Shown in pieces: positions 5,739 to 6,600 of a DNA stretch of 6,600 bases. Position numbers and translations under genes: made by a program. The notes beneath the pieces are model-generated. The model saw nothing but the letters and a program-made list of their open reading frames with translations, was not told where the DNA came from and made no database searches. Position 1 is the first letter of the stretch. Each line of letters begins with the position of its first letter. Origin of the DNA: Acidobacteriota bacterium. GTDB lineage: Bacteria; Acidobacteriota; Terriglobia; Terriglobales; Acidobacteriaceae. Location of the stretch: positions 1-6,600 of the forward strand of contig JAKART010000130.1 in assembly GCA_021819255.1 (NCBI GenBank). Direction: 5' to 3'.

Positions 5739-6506
5739 CTATCTGCCTGATGGGAGGGTGGGGTTCGGTTGAGAGGTGGAGGTTTCCGGTTGGGGCGCAA
5801 TCACGTTGGCGCCGATCCGGTCCGGGTGGAGAGGGAAGAAGCGGCCGTCGGGCTCCACCAGCAGCGCGTGCTGGATGTGTGGGACCAGACGGTGCGAGGC
5901 GGCCAGACGGATGTTCCAGTGAGCGATGGCCTCGGTCAGCGCAAAGGGCAGGGCATCCGGCGAGATCGGACGGGAGGCGAAGAGCCACAGGTTGTAGTTG
6001 GCCTGGGACTGTTCCGTGCTGTGAGCGTTGGGATCCCAGTTGACCGCTGCGAAGACCGAGAGCGGATGGGGCGTGCCGAGATCGATCCAGAGCAGGCCGG
6101 AGGCGGCACAGAAGTGGGGGACGCAGCCATCCATGGCGATATAGCGGTTGTCCGCCGCTGTGACCTGGCCGTGCTGGGTGAGGAAGAGCGGAATGACGGT
6201 GGCCAGGGGTTCCTGCGAGCCGGGCGGTCCCCACATGGATTGGGGCTGGGGAAAGGCGCTCTGCAGAAAGGCCTGGAAGCGGGCATCGACGCGCAGGTTG
6301 GCAGCCTCGCCCAGGGGCTCCGGACGGGTGTACTGCCACAGCCACTGAAGCGCTCCGGAGGAGTTCTCAGCGGGACGGAGTCTCTGCTGCTGCGCGGGGT
6401 TGCGGGGCGGAGGCGCGATCAGCTTGTCCGAGCTGGTAATCTGCGCCGGCGTCCGGGTCGCCGGAAGAACCAGCAGGGCAGCGGCGATATAGAAGATGAA
6501 GCGCAT
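5739..6506 (-). CDS. Predicted exported protein of unknown function
   Basis: I do not recognise the family. The 255-residue product begins MRFIFYIAAALLVLPATRTPAQ, a basic-hydrophobic-polar stretch typical of a Sec signal peptide with likely cleavage near residues 21-22, so the mature protein should be periplasmic or extracellular. The mature part starts with a Pro/Gln-rich linker, then a mixed region with RVDARFQAFLQSAFP (72-86). Next comes a segment with the only two cysteines, DGCVPHFCAASGLLWIDLG (126-144), which could form a disulfide. After NWDPN and YNLWLF, the tail is Pro/Thr/Ser-rich. No catalytic motif or further transmembrane helix is evident. Among overlapping frames this one is chosen because it has a signal peptide, a mixed composition and a stop 9 bp before leuC. 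The ATG lacks a clear ribosome binding site, so the exact start is less certain. Its placement first in this group may reflect cotranscription rather than a role in leucine synthesis. Confidence 0.75.
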   Translation of the reverse strand: MRFIFYIAAALLVLPATRTPAQITSSDKLIAPPPRNPAQQQRLRPAENSSGALQWLWQYTRPEPLGEAANLRVDARFQAFLQSAFPQPQSMWGPPGSQEPLATVIPLFLTQHGQVTAADNRYIAMDGCVPHFCAASGLLWIDLGTPHPLSVFAAVNWDPNAHSTEQSQANYNLWLFASRPISPDALPFALTEAIAHWNIRLAASHRLVPHIQHALLVEPDGRFFPLHPDRIGANVIAPQPETSTSQPNPTLPSGR

Positions 6507-6600
6507 AGGAAGAAGGTCGAATCGGATCCCTGCCGGCGGGCTCTAGACCATTTTCCCTGATGATGGGTGTACGGAAGCGGGCGTTCAGTGGCGTTTTCCT

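Noticed and set aside
6507..6600. Promoter or leader for the group upstream of the secreted-protein gene
   Set aside because: No convincing -35/-10 pair, operator or attenuator is visible in these 94 bases; the promoter may lie outside the window.

Overview
All genes in this window lie on the minus strand, so the biological order runs from high to low coordinates: a secreted protein of unknown function, leuC, leuD, ilvD, a 5' fragment of ilvB, a membrane acyltransferase, and the 5' end of an apparently intact ilvB that leaves the window at base 1. The high GC, the style of the leucine and isoleucine/valine genes, and the linkage leuC-leuD-ilvD-ilvB suggest an Acidobacteriota-type bacterium (Terriglobia relatives). 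That taxonomic call is inference from general resemblance, not a database match.

The core is a branched-chain amino acid operon. IlvB (acetolactate synthase large subunit) makes the acetohydroxy acids. IlvD (dihydroxy-acid dehydratase) makes the 2-keto acids of valine and isoleucine, including 2-ketoisovalerate, the precursor of leucine. LeuC and LeuD together form isopropylmalate isomerase in the leucine branch. LeuC and LeuD keep the residues expected of active enzymes, and IlvD keeps its main family motifs. ilvN, ilvC, leuA and leuB are not in the window.

The most interesting structure is at 1-1508. The ilvB 5' end is present twice as an 86-bp direct repeat (29-114 and 1401-1486, 84 of 86 bases identical), and an acyltransferase-3 gene lies between the copies. 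The upstream copy keeps the strong native ribosome binding site and start but stops at codon 37, exactly where similarity ends. The downstream copy is open to the window edge and has a different N-terminus and a new ribosome binding site. The simplest reading is that a cassette with a surface-modification type acyltransferase entered the ilvB 5' end, leaving a decapitated remnant and a re-started ilvB. No transposase or integrase is visible.

The intergenic spacers are also structured. There is a strong GC-rich hairpin just after leuD (3515-3556), a 14-bp tandem repeat leading into the ilvD start (3441-3482), imperfect repeats between leuC and leuD, and a small hairpin just upstream of the native ilvB ribosome binding site (1528-1557). 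No tRNA, rRNA, CRISPR array, origin or convincing intrinsic terminator was seen. No gene-free stretch exceeds 300 bases.
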